A stretch of DNA of 64,000 nt from Candidatus Absconditabacterales bacterium (GCA_937923605.1 CALDTY010000001.1:62001-126000), one strand, 5' to 3'; counted from the first letter of the stretch, positions 11,005 through 22,992 are shown. Notes: generated by a model not told the origin, from the letters alone. Made by a program: numbers and translations.

Positions 11005-14000
11005 TTATTTTACTTCCAAAACAATTAATTGACTTCATGACTGTATATTTCTTTTTACCATTTTTTCTAGTTCAGTTGAAAACTGATCTGGAGATTGTTG
11101 TTTAATAGCACGTAAATTCAAATATTGAGCTAATACATATCTTTCGTCTTGTGTTAAAGCAATTATCATATTAGTATCTAATTCTCACTTACTTATCACA
11201 CTTCTAACCTCATTTATCCTAATATTCTTTCAATACATATCTGCCAAATCTTCAATAAATGATCAATCATTTATCCTTTGTTCAGCTATTTGAAGAATGC
11301 TTCATAGTGCACTCTTTCACCAGAATCTAGGCACTGATAATCTTGCTCTTTCTAAAATACGACTTTCATCAGAGATGTCTCAGAATGATGTATTTGGAAG
11401 CATATAAGCATATTTCGCTCATAAATTATTGCTAGAAAAATAACGTAGATATCAAGACTCGACCATCCTTGCTAGGGAAGTCATAACTCAATCTTCAATA
11501 ATATCTCAAGAATTATTTATACTTGCAAAAAATCTATTAAACAAAGATTTATTTCATGATCATTGTACCACCGTACCTATATTTGGGTCAATCACAATGT
11601 ATTTTTTATTCTGATCTTTTAATCTTAAATATGAATTACATTCATCAGCATCTGACGTCATTTTCCACATCCAAGTAAGAAATTGATCGTATTTAACATT
11701 TGTTTGATCTTGAACAAAGTATCTCGCATATGTTCATGCAATTAGAGCTCCTTCTTCTGATGAACTTTGGTTCATAGCTTGTATAAATTTATTGTAATGA
11801 GGGAACTGTAAATTAAAAACATCATTCTTTCAAAAATTTGACTTCTTTATTTTGACTTGTTGTAGTTGCTCATTAAATTGATTTTCAATTCATGTGTTAC
11901 TTTTGTACCACATAAAAGCTCATGATCATCATTGAGATGAAATCCTGATGACATTAAATATCAGTTGAAGAAATCAAATTATTACAAACAATCATATAAA
12001 TGCTGATTTCAAAAGAAAATCATTCTTTCAATTTGTTAATACATAAACAAATGCAACGAATGAAATAATTGACCATACAATCATTCAAATTGCATATCGG
12101 ACAATTCATCAACCTATTAAAAATCGCAATCCTCGTCAAAATAATGTTACAATTTCTAATGATGTCAGTAATTTATTCTTGCATAAAATTCAATATATTA
12201 ATCAAACTACAGAAAAGAAAATCAAAATTAATCGAATAATCCCAATATCCGTATAATAACTACTCATGTTTTGTAATGATCGATTATACGTTATATTAAA
12301 AAAGTTCAGATACTTATATGGGAAATAAATCTCTTTGTCTCAATAAGAATTTAACACAACTTTAACTGAATTTCACTGCATAAATTCATTTAATTTCTGC
12401 ATAGTTCTCTCATACTCAACTCAAGTTATTAATGATGCATTTCAAGTAAGTAAAGAATTCACTATTGGTATATCAGAATCGATTGCTTTCTGAGTAATTA
12501 ACGAAAGTTGTTGAATCTGTGAGACATCATCAGATCTCCAAGCTGACTCATTTTCACATAAAATTTTTGCTTGAATACTATCCTGAGCAAATGGATTAAC
12601 ACGATTACATCATGGTTCAAAAATGAATCATCGCCATGGGTTTATAAATGGTGTTATATTCTTCTTTTTGTCATTATCATTTCATTTCCATCCATATCCA
12701 ACATATCTTCATACATCTTCATTATAGGTATTTCAAGGGACATCAGGTAAAGATACATATAGTTCAGAGGAATCTTTAAATCATTGAGAAGCTAATGAGC
12801 ACGTTTTTTCTCATACTCACAACTGTGCATATATAGGAATCGATTGAGAAGTAGAGAGTCAAGAATTTCATGATGTTTGACTAAACAACACTCTCTCTAT
12901 AAATTTTCAAGGAGATGTATCTTCTTGATAAAAATAAGTACGAGCAGCATGAAAAGGTAATTTAAATAACAAATATGTAAATAGAAAACTTAATCATCGA
13001 ACAAGCATATATCAGATATATTTACGCTTTTTACTAATCAGAGAACGTAGTATATCTCAAAATCACATAAATATTCAAAGTCATCAAACAATTTTTCAAA
13101 CTCAAGGTCCTATATATCATTCTATACCTCTAAACTTAATAACTGACATCAATCAAATTATCGCCAATAATATTCAAATTGCTCAAATTGGTCAAATCCA
13201 TATCCAGAAAGAAAATATTGCAAAATTTGCAACATCAAACAAAGCGGTTGGTTTTGCTAATCAGGCAACTGCATAGAAGAATCAAGAAAGAATAAGTAAT
13301 ATTCACTGTTTGTATGTAAGTCATCGTCTTCGCAAACTTATGTCTTGTTTATCCTTCTTTTTGAGTGAAATGTTTCATATAGATGCAGAAGCGCTATCAG
13401 ATGTATGTATAGATCTCAAAGCTACTAATCAACTATACAAAGCTAGTATCAATAGTAACATCACTCATAGATCAATTTTATTATCTACGAACACAAGAAA
13501 TGCTCACATTCAACTAGTCAACCAAAGCAGAAATAGTAACCATCATAAAAGAAAGACTCGAAAGGATCTGTCATGATGAGATCAATAATTTTTTAATGAT
13601 TTTATAAGCTCTCATAATAGTCATAATCCAAGTAATATTACAAACAATCAACTCCAAAAATTCAATGAAATAGCAATATTATCTAATGAAATTCATCATA
13701 TTCATCATGTTGGAGCAAACAGACTAAACCAAAATGCAATATAAGCATACCAAAGTTGAAATCATGAAGCCATTCATATTTCATTCCAATAGTATCAATT
13801 ATTCAATGCCCACATTTTTGGAAAGAACATATACGAATGGTTTGCATCCCAAGCTGTGGAGTACGCTATATCTGATAAATAGAAACCAAGAAAAAAGTAT
13901 AAACACGTAAAACTAAACAAAGTGAGTAATCAAATTTTATCAAAACGAGATAGTGAGGAGACATTCATGGTGTCATATAAAATTGATCTAACGTTCTGTA

Positions 14001-14553
14001 ATCAATCTTTTTGATACCATAAAATACATGCGGCAATAATAACTTGAAGCCAACTAACTACTGGATAAAAAATTTGCAAATTAATTAAAATATAATTTAG
14101 TAATAGAAAAACTGATAATCATAATCATAAACTAATCAACACATCATATATATCATCTGATTCCAATCATAGTACTTTATTCTTTATTACGTCTCAAATT
14201 CAGGTCAACAATATAAACATTGCTGTTCATATTCCAAACAGGATAAATGAATTAATCGTTAGTTTAAGCCATCATCACACACCTCACTTAACAGACGTGA
14301 ATACGAATCAGAACAAAATTAATCACAGAAAAAACAATCACAGAAACGTAGAAATTTTCTTTTTCTTCGCATATACAAAATACAATCATGGAATTAATGA
14401 TAAAAATAATCAACTCAACGCAATTGTCCAATTATTACTGTTTCAAATCATTTCTAAATAATATGTATGGGTTCATAAATATGTATCCCAGACAGTTATT
14501 CAAAGATAAAGTAATAGTAGAAAACTGATTATTAGGAAAGTTTTTTTTAACAT
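11005..14553 (-). CDS. very large polytopic membrane protein, 1182 aa
   Basis: Not firmly recognised. The first ~560 residues hold a dozen or more hydrophobic segments rich in TGA glycines. A periplasmic-type loop (IAYSTAWDANHSYMFFPKMW) between early segments resembles the acidic first loop of GT-C glycosyltransferases (STT3/ArnT/PMT type). A large soluble part follows (~570-760), then three more segments (~770-870) and a C-terminal soluble region (~880-1182) ending QSGSQLIVLEVK. A membrane glycosyltransferase is a guess from topology and that one loop. It is 42 bases upstream of rpoD in the same run. Confidence 0.8.
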
Positions 14554-14588
14554 ACTGTTTCTATAAATAAATATGACTTAATAGTATA

Positions 14589-14972
14589 CTATGCGTTTAT
14601 ATCCAAAAAATGCTTTAATCATTTTAAGTTTTTTTTCACCTTATCATAATGATATGCATTGATTCAAATTGATTGAGCAGATTCTACTGCATCAATAGAA
14701 TGTTCAAAATAAACAACTTCATCTGCAGCAAGTCAAAAATGACTCAACATGCTTTTATAGTACGTGGGATCAGACTTTTCTGGATTATGCTTTAATGTAT
14801 AGTATTCATATGGCAATTCATCTAAAGAATGAATCTTAATTTGTTCGTCATCTGCAGATGTTAATACTATTTTTCTATGAGGAAAAGTTTCTAGAAGATC
14901 GTGCATTTCTTTGAATACTCATTCTCATTTAATAACTAAACAATGTATTGCATCAATTAGAATTACTTTCAT
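14589..14972 (-). CDS. HAD-superfamily-like protein with degenerate motif I, 127 aa
   Basis: Short HAD-like protein. The end of the chain has the motif III/IV pattern (DEVVYFEHSIDAVESAQSIG followed by INAYHYD) seen in HAD phosphatases. Motif I reads LIDAIHCLV, where the DxD nucleophile pair would be expected, so the second Asp is missing and phosphatase activity is doubtful. The cap is essentially absent. The gene starts 4 bases after the Nudix stop and is probably translationally coupled to it. Confidence 0.65.
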
Positions 14973-14976
14973 AATG

Positions 14977-15402
14977 TTATCTATTTTCTAAAAAATCAAA
15001 GGCATTTGGAAATCTTTTAAAAAAGTCACTTAAAGCTCACTCCTTATTGTTAAGATCACTAATTTGTTTAGCTGATGTGTACCACATAGGGTATTCCACT
15101 TCATCCATATCAAAATGTAACTCTTGATCTGTTTTGACATAGAAATACATAATCAATCTTGATAGTTCCTCATTACTGGCATAGCGATATTGCTTATCTT
15201 CTCACCATCAAAGAAATACTTGATTGATAACATCTATTCACGCCTCTTCCTTCATTTCACGTTTAAGCGTCTCTTCAATATTTTCTCACCAAGCTACTCT
15301 TCATCATAAAGGTCTCATAACTTTGAACTTTGGACACATTACAAGTAATACTTTTCAATCCTTCTCGATAAATGCACTTGCTACAACAATTGGAGTTTTC
15401 AT
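14977..15402 (-). CDS. Nudix hydrolase, 141 aa
   Basis: Pyrophosphohydrolase of the Nudix family. The Nudix box is intact: G-x5-E (GRVAWGE), seven residues, then REMKEEAGI, with the final Gly and several leading glycines encoded by TGA. The N-terminus (TPIVVASAFIEKDGKVLLVM) forms the usual first strands. Substrate unknown; a nucleotide sanitation role is typical. It lies downstream of secD and immediately upstream of the HAD-like gene. Confidence 0.92.
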
Positions 15403-15490
15403 AATAATTGAACAAAATAAAACGTTCATTAGTTACGAATAATCACTCCTCATATGATTACATGTATTATAATTTGTATTTATATTACCA

Positions 15491-17191
15491 TTACTCCTTT
15501 TCATAAAATTTATGAAGCAAGCCTCTAGTAAGTGGTACAATGACTCACAATGTAAGTAGAATATTTACCATCATCATTGTTCAAAATCACTTAAATACAT
15601 TTGTTCATATGAAGAACAATAAAACTGCGATCATCAACGTAGTGACGTTACCATCTCTAATTGCAGAATAACTTTTCTTATATCACTCTTCTATAGCTTC
15701 AAATCGTCATAATCAATTTGTACGCTCTTCTCTAATTCTTTCATAAATCAATACATTTGCATCTACACCCATACCAAGTGAAAGCAATATAGCTGCAATT
15801 CCACTCAATGAGAATGAATATCTAAATAATTTTGTAATTCATAACAACACTATGATAAATGAAATCAAAGTAAGGACAGCGACTGATCATTGTTTTAGTC
15901 AATACATCCAAATCATAAATAAGTAGATTAGTAAGAGTCATACTCAAGCTGCGATAATAGCACCAGAAAGAGCTTTTTCTCATAATACAGGTGACACTTT
16001 CTCTTCTTGAGCTAGAATCAAAGGAGCTGGTAAAGCTCACTCATTCAGATCATCTACTAATTTTTTTGAAGATTCAGGGGTAAAACTTCAATCTATTTGA
16101 GCACTTCATCAACATATTTTTTCTCTAATCACAGGAGATGTAACTAATTCTCATCATATAAAAATAGCTAAAGGCTTTCCTACAATTACTTCAGTAATAT
16201 TACAGAATATTTGTTTTCATTTATCATCAAAATTAATTACTGCAACTGGTTGTCAGGTTTGAGAGCTAGATACATTTGCATATTTGAAAAAAGCTCAATT
16301 CAGGAGATCTCACGTTTTAGGATCTGTAGCTAATATCCAAGCTGGAGAATCAGAAATAACCATATCTTCTAAGTCATATACTGTGGTTTCAATTCATCAT
16401 GATCAAGTAGTTGTACGAGACCCATTCCATTTAGTAATTACTTGTCAATTTAAGGTAACATTTTGAGGATTTCAAGCTATTGTTAAAACCTCCGATCAAT
16501 AGTTCCCTTCAGTTAATGTTGGTATCACACTTCACACCTCCCTATCTTTTAGCAATCATGGGTTAGTTTTATAAAATGAAGGCAAGTCTTCTAGTGAAAC
16601 TCAACTGTAAACATGATAAACTACATTATCAGACTGGTTAGATATTGCAGCCAATTGAAATGTTGCTGGATTTGCAACCACTCATTTCAAAATTTCTTCT
16701 GCATATAATTGTCTACTAACTTTCTGATCAGTTCAATCTCATTCATATGGTAACTTAAATTCTAATTCTACGGTTTTTCAAATTATTTCTTTTGCTTGAT
16801 CCAAATCACTTACTCATCATAATTCAACAACAACATATTTTCCATCATCTAAACTTTGAATATAGCTAGAATAATCACTAACTCATAACGCAGAAACCCT
16901 CTTATCAATATTTTGTAAGATTATATCCTCAACTCATTTAGTAACTTGAGCATATTCTTGTTGATTTGTATAAACTTGAGCATATTTAGATAGATCAATT
17001 TTGTAAGTGAGACGAACTCATCATGCAATATCCATACCTTTTGAGAAATGATTTATTCAATTAGGTGTTATAATCATACGTTCTGTATTTGTAGTAGGAT
17101 CAAGTTCTCTTCCAACAAAAAATATTAAAAACATTGACGCTAATAATATTAATCAATACATCATCAAATTAGTTCCTTTAGTTTTAGCCAT
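15491..17191 (-). CDS. secD: protein translocase subunit SecD, 566 aa
   Basis: Accessory subunit of the Sec translocon that uses the proton gradient to pull exported proteins through. N-terminal membrane segment ([18 protein letters not shown]), the SecD signature KGMDIAGGVRLTYKI, a large exported region including [11 protein letters not shown] and [20 protein letters not shown], then five C-terminal membrane segments with [20 protein letters not shown] and YERIREE. The conserved D1/D4-type motifs are intact. No secF lies beside it; the next gene downstream is the Nudix hydrolase. Confidence 0.93.
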
Positions 17192-17236
17192 TCTTCTAGC
17201 ATTTTTCTAAAATAAAAAAATTTACAAATCAAAAAT

Positions 17237-17476
17237 CTATATTTCATCATCTTCATCAAACTCATTTACAGAGTTAGAAAAAAAACTTCCTATCATACTC
17301 ATAGGTGATAAGATAGATTGCTGAGCTGACTCTACTGTCTCCTTCACACCTCAAATTATTCCTTTTGCAATCAATGCAAGACGAATTAAATACAATAGAA
17401 GGATAACAATTAGAATAACAATTAAAGCTCAACCAATAGTAATAATAATATTAGCTATATATAACAATTGTTCCAT
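17237..17476 (-). CDS. small single-pass membrane protein, 79 aa
   Basis: Not recognised. Hydrophobic N-terminal half (LYIANIIITIGGALIVILIV through LLLYLIRLALIAKG) followed by an amphipathic and acidic tail ending NEFDEDDEI. It lies 45 bases upstream of secD in the same direction, and its topology would suit a Sec accessory peptide, but nothing in the sequence proves this. Confidence 0.65.
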
Positions 17477-17576
17477 GATTACTGTAGATATTATAAAACT
17501 CGCATTATTATTCAATGAGTTTATTAGTACTTGATTCACTAGCAAAGGCAAGGGAAAATGTCTTAAAAATTAAATT

Positions 17577-17612
17577 AAAAAAGCCAGTTCGAAAAATCAA
17601 ACTGGCTTTTAA
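17577..17612. terminator. intrinsic terminator
   Basis: Stem AAAAGCCAGTT / AACTGGCTTTT with a ~10-nt loop, A-run before and T-run after. On the minus strand it closes the gene ending at 17681. Confidence 0.85.
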
Positions 17613-17680
17613 ATAAATATCGTAAATTGTTTTGAAGTTGATAAACATTTCGATTGAGAATACATTCCATAAAGAAAGAT

Positions 17681-18394
17681 CTAAGCTTCTGCAAAAATAA
17701 TACGCTTTTCAAGCTCTTTAATTACCAAACTTATAGTGTTTACTTTAGTATTGGCCATAATATTATATAAAAGCGTAGAAGACGATAAAGTTTTAATTCT
17801 ATAATCAGCTTCTGATAAGTTTTCTTTACGCAGTCTGGACGCTAATGAGTTAAAATCTAGATCTAAAGATGAAATTATTGCAATTATTTCATTTATCTTG
17901 TCATTATTTTCAATATTATGTTCAAAAGAATTAATACTGTTTGCAATTTCTTGTCTATCAGATAAAGATAATTCCAACAGACATGGATAATACAATCCAT
18001 TTTCAGGGTCACCAACTTTAAAGATAATAGATATATGTGTAGGAACATGAAATAATTCATAATTTTTTACATAATCTTGAATTATTGCCCCACAAGTTAA
18101 ATCTGGATTCATAATATCTGTTTGATAGTTCGAATCGAACTCATCAGTAAACGTTAATCTCTCAGCATCTATTAGATTCCCTAAAATCAATTGAACTGAT
18201 TCCCAATCTGCAATATCATCTATTAGTTCAATAATTTCTGACATTGTTTGGTCATTTTTATATTCTAATTCTAGTAAGTCATGCGATATGACAACGTGAG
18301 CTGTAGGGTCATCTGGATGAATAATATGATTGAGAAACTCCATTACATCTCCAAGTGCAAATAATAGTTTTGAATTAATCATTAATTTTTTCAT
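17681..18394 (-). CDS. hypothetical protein, 237 aa, TGA-free
   Basis: Not recognised. Soluble, acidic, helix-rich (MKKLMINSKLLFALGDVMEF ... ELEKRIIFAEA), without signal peptide or membrane segments. Only five glycines, all GGN. It is an isolated unit with its own terminator (17577-17612) and two inverted repeats upstream, and its lack of TGA sets it apart from the genes on both sides. With few glycines the lack of TGA is suggestive, not decisive. Confidence 0.75.
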   Translation of the reverse strand: MKKLMINSKLLFALGDVMEFLNHIIHPDDPTAHVVISHDLLELEYKNDQTMSEIIELIDDIADWESVQLILGNLIDAERLTFTDEFDSNYQTDIMNPDLTCGAIIQDYVKNYELFHVPTHISIIFKVGDPENGLYYPCLLELSLSDRQEIANSINSFEHNIENNDKINEIIAIISSLDLDFNSLASRLRKENLSEADYRIKTLSSSTLLYNIMANTKVNTISLVIKELEKRIIFAEA

Positions 18395-18417
18395 TTAGTA
18401 GATTTTATTTTATGATA

Positions 18418-18503
18418 CACTAATATTTAGTGATTGATTTACAATTATATTAAAGAACAAAGAATCATTAACCTGATGCATAGTATATGCGTACATATGC
18501 ATC
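18418..18503. repeat. two inverted repeats upstream of the 237-aa gene
   Basis: First repeat 18418-18432: CACTAA-TAT-TTAGTG. Second repeat 18475-18503: arms GATGCATA and TATGCATC around a 13-base centre that is itself partly palindromic. Both lie within ~110 bases of the start codon at 18394 and could be operator sites or hairpins. Function not shown. Confidence 0.45.
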
Positions 18504-18562
18504 TATAGTTATAAATAATTAGATGTCAATATCTATATAGTACGTGGATTCTCTACACGCGC

Positions 18563-20074
18563 TTACTCCATTAATTGTTTGATCTTATTCCTTAAATCTT
18601 CTTGTTGATCTACAAAAGATGAGCTTGTAATAGCCTTTATATACCATTTTGTTGCTTCTTGTGTCTTATCCAATAAAACAGCCAAATCTCCAAGACGCTC
18701 ATAAATATCTCTATCTGGAAACCATTGCGAAGCGTAAGTTAAATATTGATAGGCCTTAGTATAATCTCACAAATATATATTCATTCATGCCTTTCAATAA
18801 AGACATATATATACAAAATCTTCTTCAATATTATCATAACATGAAGTTACTAAAGAAAGTAGTTGATCAGAAAACGCTTCAATAGATATAGTAGATTCTT
18901 TAAAAAATAGTGAATCAAAGATGGTATAATAATCATATACATTTAGTCATCATCCATTGATTAACAAAGATAATGTTTCCATCATTCATTTTGAGTCTCA
19001 TATTTTTTCAAATGCTAGGTATTTATATCTTAGAACATCTTGATGAAATTTTTGTTCTTTTAGTTGTGAAAGTGAAAAAATTGCTTCTTGATACTTTCAT
19101 TGATTATAAAGCACAATTCATCAAAGATATAAATACAATTCTTTATTTGGCTGATCTTTAGATTTTAAATATTCTAATCAGGTAAATGCTTCATCCCAAT
19201 CACTCAACATAACTGATGAATAAGCATTTAGCTGATATCACAATAGATAAGAGTCATCTTCAAGGATGATTTGGCGAGAGATGTGCTGAACTTGACGATA
19301 CCAACCCTTTTGGAATAATCAAATACTGAGTAACCCTTTTAAATAATACTCTGGCGTATCAACAAACGATTCATAACGCTCTATTGCTTTTTCATAAAGA
19401 TCAAACCATTCGCTATACTTTTTAGATAGCTGTAATTGCTGTAATAACTTTTCATATTCTACAACATCTCATCTAGAAAGAGCTATTAATGAATAATAAA
19501 ATATTCTGTCATCTTTAGAAATTAAATTTGATTCTGAATATTCTTCTATCATTTTCTGAAAACGAGCCAGACTAGTGAAATCTATCTCGGCACTATTAAA
19601 TAACGCATAAAAATACGTCTGTACATCTATAGAATCGCTTAATCAAAGTTTTTGCATAGTTCATAAATGATCCAGTGCGAAATCATAATTTCTAAGATCT
19701 AAAGAAATTTGAAAAAGAATCGACAAAAGTGATTCATCCTTTGTTGCTACATATATACTTTTCAAAAGATCATATTGTTGTTTAGAAGAACGCATTCACT
19801 TGAGTGATTCTCCAATTGGTTTATCTCATTCAATAGCATCTTCTATTGCTTTTTCCAATTCAGTCTGTCTTTTCGCTAACTGATCCTTTATTGATTGTTG
19901 CTGAACATTTATCAATTCTTGATCTCTTCATTCTTCAACTAAAACTAGTTCCCTTACTATTTGATTTCTTCTATCTTGATCAGCATCTTTGTTTTGTAAA
20001 AAAAGAAATACTCATGCACTTATGAGAATCATTAAAGGCAAAAACACAAAAGACAGTTGTCTATTTTTTATCAT
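18563..20074 (-). CDS. TPR-repeat protein with N-terminal membrane anchor, 503 aa
   Basis: N-terminal hydrophobic segment (LSFVFLPLMILISAGVFLFL), a charged coiled-coil-like stretch (~30-70), and then repeated helical pairs typical of tetratricopeptide repeats, the clearest being KAYQYLTYASQWFPDRDIYE followed by RLGDLAVLLDKTQEATKWYI near the C-terminus. Such proteins are scaffolds at the cell surface or inner membrane. Its start overlaps the end of the upstream 70-aa gene by 14 bases, indicating translational coupling. Confidence 0.82.
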
Positions 20075-20273
20075 ATATATCACTGCTATTACCTAAAATA
20101 GTTTGAATAAATAGAAAAGGCCATAGCAATAAACGCCAAATACTAGGCTTCTCTCGAAAAAATGCTGGATATTGTTTAAACAGAAAAACTAATAGTCTAC
20201 GAAATCTATTTTTTGTATTTTTACGTTCAAATGGAAAGAGCAATATGTCTCTTAAAAAATATATTATTGACAT
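20061..20273 (-). CDS. small basic membrane-associated protein, 70 aa
   Basis: Not recognised. Sequence MSIIYFLRDILLFPFERKNT is followed by an Arg/Lys-rich middle and a hydrophobic stretch (IWRLLLWPFLFIQTILG). It overlaps the TPR gene by 14 bases in a different frame, the kind of coupling seen within operons, which supports it being real. A single Gly codon is GGT/GGN, too few to judge codon use. Confidence 0.6.
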   Translation of the reverse strand: MSIIYFLRDILLFPFERKNTKNRFRRLLVFLFKQYPAFFREKPSIWRLLLWPFLFIQTILGNSSDIYDKK

Positions 20274-20335
20274 CTAGATCTTAATAAATATAAGATAACT
20301 AATTATATATAAATGAATTTACAACTCAACCATAC

Positions 20336-20536
20336 ATGGAAAAATGAAATGACAAAAATGAAAAACCACTATGATGTTTAGTCCCTATTGCTTGATGACT
20401 AGTTCTACTATCTGCTCATGAATACTCAAAAAGAAGTGCAGAAAATGTTGAACAAGTGCTTATGATCTGAGCATGAGTATATGTGGTAATGTTTTTATGA
20501 ATACTATATTTATGACGAAAATTTAAAGATACTTAA
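20336..20536 (+). CDS. small membrane protein with two hydrophobic segments, 66 aa
   Basis: Not recognised. MEKGNDKNEKPLGCLVPIAG starts it; hydrophobic segments are PLGCLVPIAGGLVLLS and VLMIGAGVYVVMFLGILYLG, followed by RKFKDT. Seven or more TGA glycines make it invisible under the standard code. It is convergent with elp3, their stops being 9 bases apart. The hydrophobic, Gly-rich pattern in a frame free of TAA/TAG supports it. Confidence 0.6.
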
Positions 20537-20545
20537 GTAAAATAC

Positions 20546-22438
20546 TTATAGATCTTTGACCATATATGTTCATTCACGAGAATATCAAATTTTTTCATAA
20601 TATCACTTTACTCATACACCTGAAATTACACTCAATGCTTCATATCATCTAATTGATGCTATCTTTTCTGCCATTTCCATTAATTGACCTCAAAATCCTT
20701 TGCTTTGGGCAGTATTACTTTCTTTTCCTCATACAGGAGCGTTCAATTGTGCTACATTTCAATACACATGTAGCTCTCTTATCAGTGCTTTTCACTGCTC
20801 TACTCATAAATAATCAACAGACGTTCATGGGTCAGGCAATAGTAATCTAGTAAATCCATATAGGTATCAATAAGAATCCTCCATACTTAAGAATAATTCT
20901 TCTCAATTTGAAGATCTATAACGACGAACCACCATAAATGGTATACGTAGTGATCATGTTTCTACATGTCTATACTCTCTGCATCTTGTACACAAACAAA
21001 CAAAATTTCTTTTTGCATCAATATCAAATCATTCTCAAATACAGAACGTTTCAATCCCATTATCTATTTCTCGATCTTCTCAAGATAGAGATGTATATAT
21101 TTCAATCTCTCATGAATAAGGCACTTTTAACTTATCTAATAATTTTTTTTCTGTAGCATAAGCTGTTAGATCATCTCCTAATCTAGAATATTGTTTATGA
21201 CGGATATGTTTATCATTATTATATTCCTTTTCCATATCATTCATAACTAGTTGCCTTAGGTTAGGTGTATTTGCTCATGCTACAACTTCATTTGTGTCAA
21301 AATCACGAGCAAGACGCTTTATTCTAGCATAAGGAGGAATAATTTCAGTTTTAAAAACTCTAATCAAAGAAACTAAGTCTTCATCTTTGATGGGGGTATA
21401 TTCTCATGACTTAAACAAATCATACAATGGTGTATTTGGTATCACTGCTGTTGGGTAAAACTTTAATTCATCGGACTTTATCCAAGGAGTAGAAAATGCA
21501 ATTTTAAATGTTTCTTCGTCCATTTCAGGTGTTGAAGTGTATAAGCCAGGCATATAATGATTAGAAATCTTAAATCCATATTGACGCAACATATGCATAG
21601 CAATTCTAATAGCTTCATTATTATGACCACGAACATTTGCTACATGAACTGGATTATGTAAAGTTTGTATTCCCATCTCAACTCTTGTTACTCATAAAGA
21701 TCTTCGAAATTGACAGTTTTCATGGGTCACATACTCGGGTCTAGTTTCAATGGTTAGTCATATAACTCTATTTGGTGATGTTTCATTTATACGAATTGAT
21801 TCGTCTACTGACTTCGGGTACTGTACATCAAAATTCTCGGTTACAGTGTATCTCGCTGATTTATCACTAGAAAAATCTACTTCTATATGATCCATAAAGG
21901 CAAGAAATGTATTGCATGCATCATAGAGACCTTTTATGAATTCTGTCTTATATGTTTTCGGATAAACATCCCAAGTACCTCAAAGAACTATCATTTCAAT
22001 TTTGTCTGTTTTGTGTCATGTTAAAGTCAAACTTAACAATCTATTATATACCTGCTTATATGGGTCAAATTGGTTCAGTAATGCACGCATTGCTCATGGT
22101 TGAGTATTGATATAACTCTTTGGCATTGTTGCATCATTGGGGCAGAAAATACATTTTCAAGGGCACCAAAATGGTTTTGTTAGCACTTGGACAGCAACTA
22201 TTCATGATTGTGATCTTATTCAACGTTTCTTTAAAAGTCATTCAATCCAATCATTATCTTCTATTTCTCCAGCTGTTCTCAATCAATAGAAGGTTTTAAG
22301 GACTTGTAAATTTGTGGGAACTTTATTCTCTCAGTTTGCTTTTGCCCAAGATCTTTTAAGTTTCACTACTTCATCTCTAGAGCGTTTTGCTTTAGATAAA
22401 GATAGTATCGAATGGATTAAGGGATGAAGTTTTTTCAT
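20546..22438 (-). CDS. elp3: Elp3-family tRNA uridine-34 modification enzyme (radical SAM + acetyltransferase), 630 aa
   Basis: Elongator subunit 3 homolog, which attaches carboxymethyl-type groups to U34 of tRNA anticodons. The radical-SAM part (roughly residues 95-330) has the cluster-binding cysteines in KPFWCPGKCIFCPNDATMPK, then TQPGAMRALLNQFDPYKQVY and the MIVLGGTWDVYP strand. The C-terminal GNAT acetyltransferase domain ends with GFGGQLMEMAEKIASIRGYE and ISGVGVKGYYEKIGYSREGT. Full length compared with archaeal and eukaryotic Elp3 (~520-560 aa). Confidence 0.93.
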
Positions 22439-22523
22439 ATTCTAAATAAAGACAATAATTGATTTGTATTTATATCTAAATAGACTATTTTACAAAGTGT
22501 TTATTATACTATTTGGCAGATCA

Positions 22524-22952
22524 ATGAATATATTGTTTAAACACGACATAGTATTTAATTCAAAAAATTTTACAATATCTCAAGATCGAGAAGTTCCAAT
22601 TGAAGCATTTTTGATCATATCACCAAAGAGAAAAGTTCGTAGAATTGATGAGTTTTCTGAAGAAGAATTACATGAATTTATTTCATTATTATCAAAAACA
22701 CGTAAACTAATGTTTGATGTATTACATATTGAAGATGTATATTTTTTTCAGAATGAAGATTCAAATCACAACTTTCATTTTTGGATTTTTCCAAGACATC
22801 AATGGATGGAAAATTTCTGAAGAAGAATTCAATCTGTTAGACCTATAATGGAACATGCAACAAAATATATGGCAGATAAGGCCAACTGTCAAAAAGTCAA
22901 AAAAATCGCAGCAACTTTAAAAGATCATTTTCAAAGGACAAAAGTAGTATAA
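22524..22952 (+). CDS. HIT-like protein with an altered histidine triad, 142 aa
   Basis: Histidine-triad superfamily protein (nucleotidyl hydrolase/transferase fold). The core reads SNHNFHFWIFPRHQWMENFG, aligned with the usual H-x-H-x-H-x-x of HIT proteins; only the middle His is kept (N-F-H-F-W), so the chemistry may differ from AP4A hydrolases. The N-terminal half holds the expected strand pattern (FKHDIVFNSKNFTISQDREV). The ATG at 22524 is preferred over an upstream one at 22464 because it starts at the domain. It ends at a hairpin terminator. Confidence 0.8.
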
Positions 22953-22982
22953 AAAAACTTCCTTAAATGGAAGTTTTTTATA
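22953..22982. terminator. bidirectional intrinsic terminator
   Basis: Stem AAAAAACTTCC / GGAAGTTTTTT with loop TTAAAT, directly after the HIT gene stop and 10 bases from the stop of the convergent sortase gene. Confidence 0.85.
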
Positions 22983-22992
22983 TAAGTGATAC

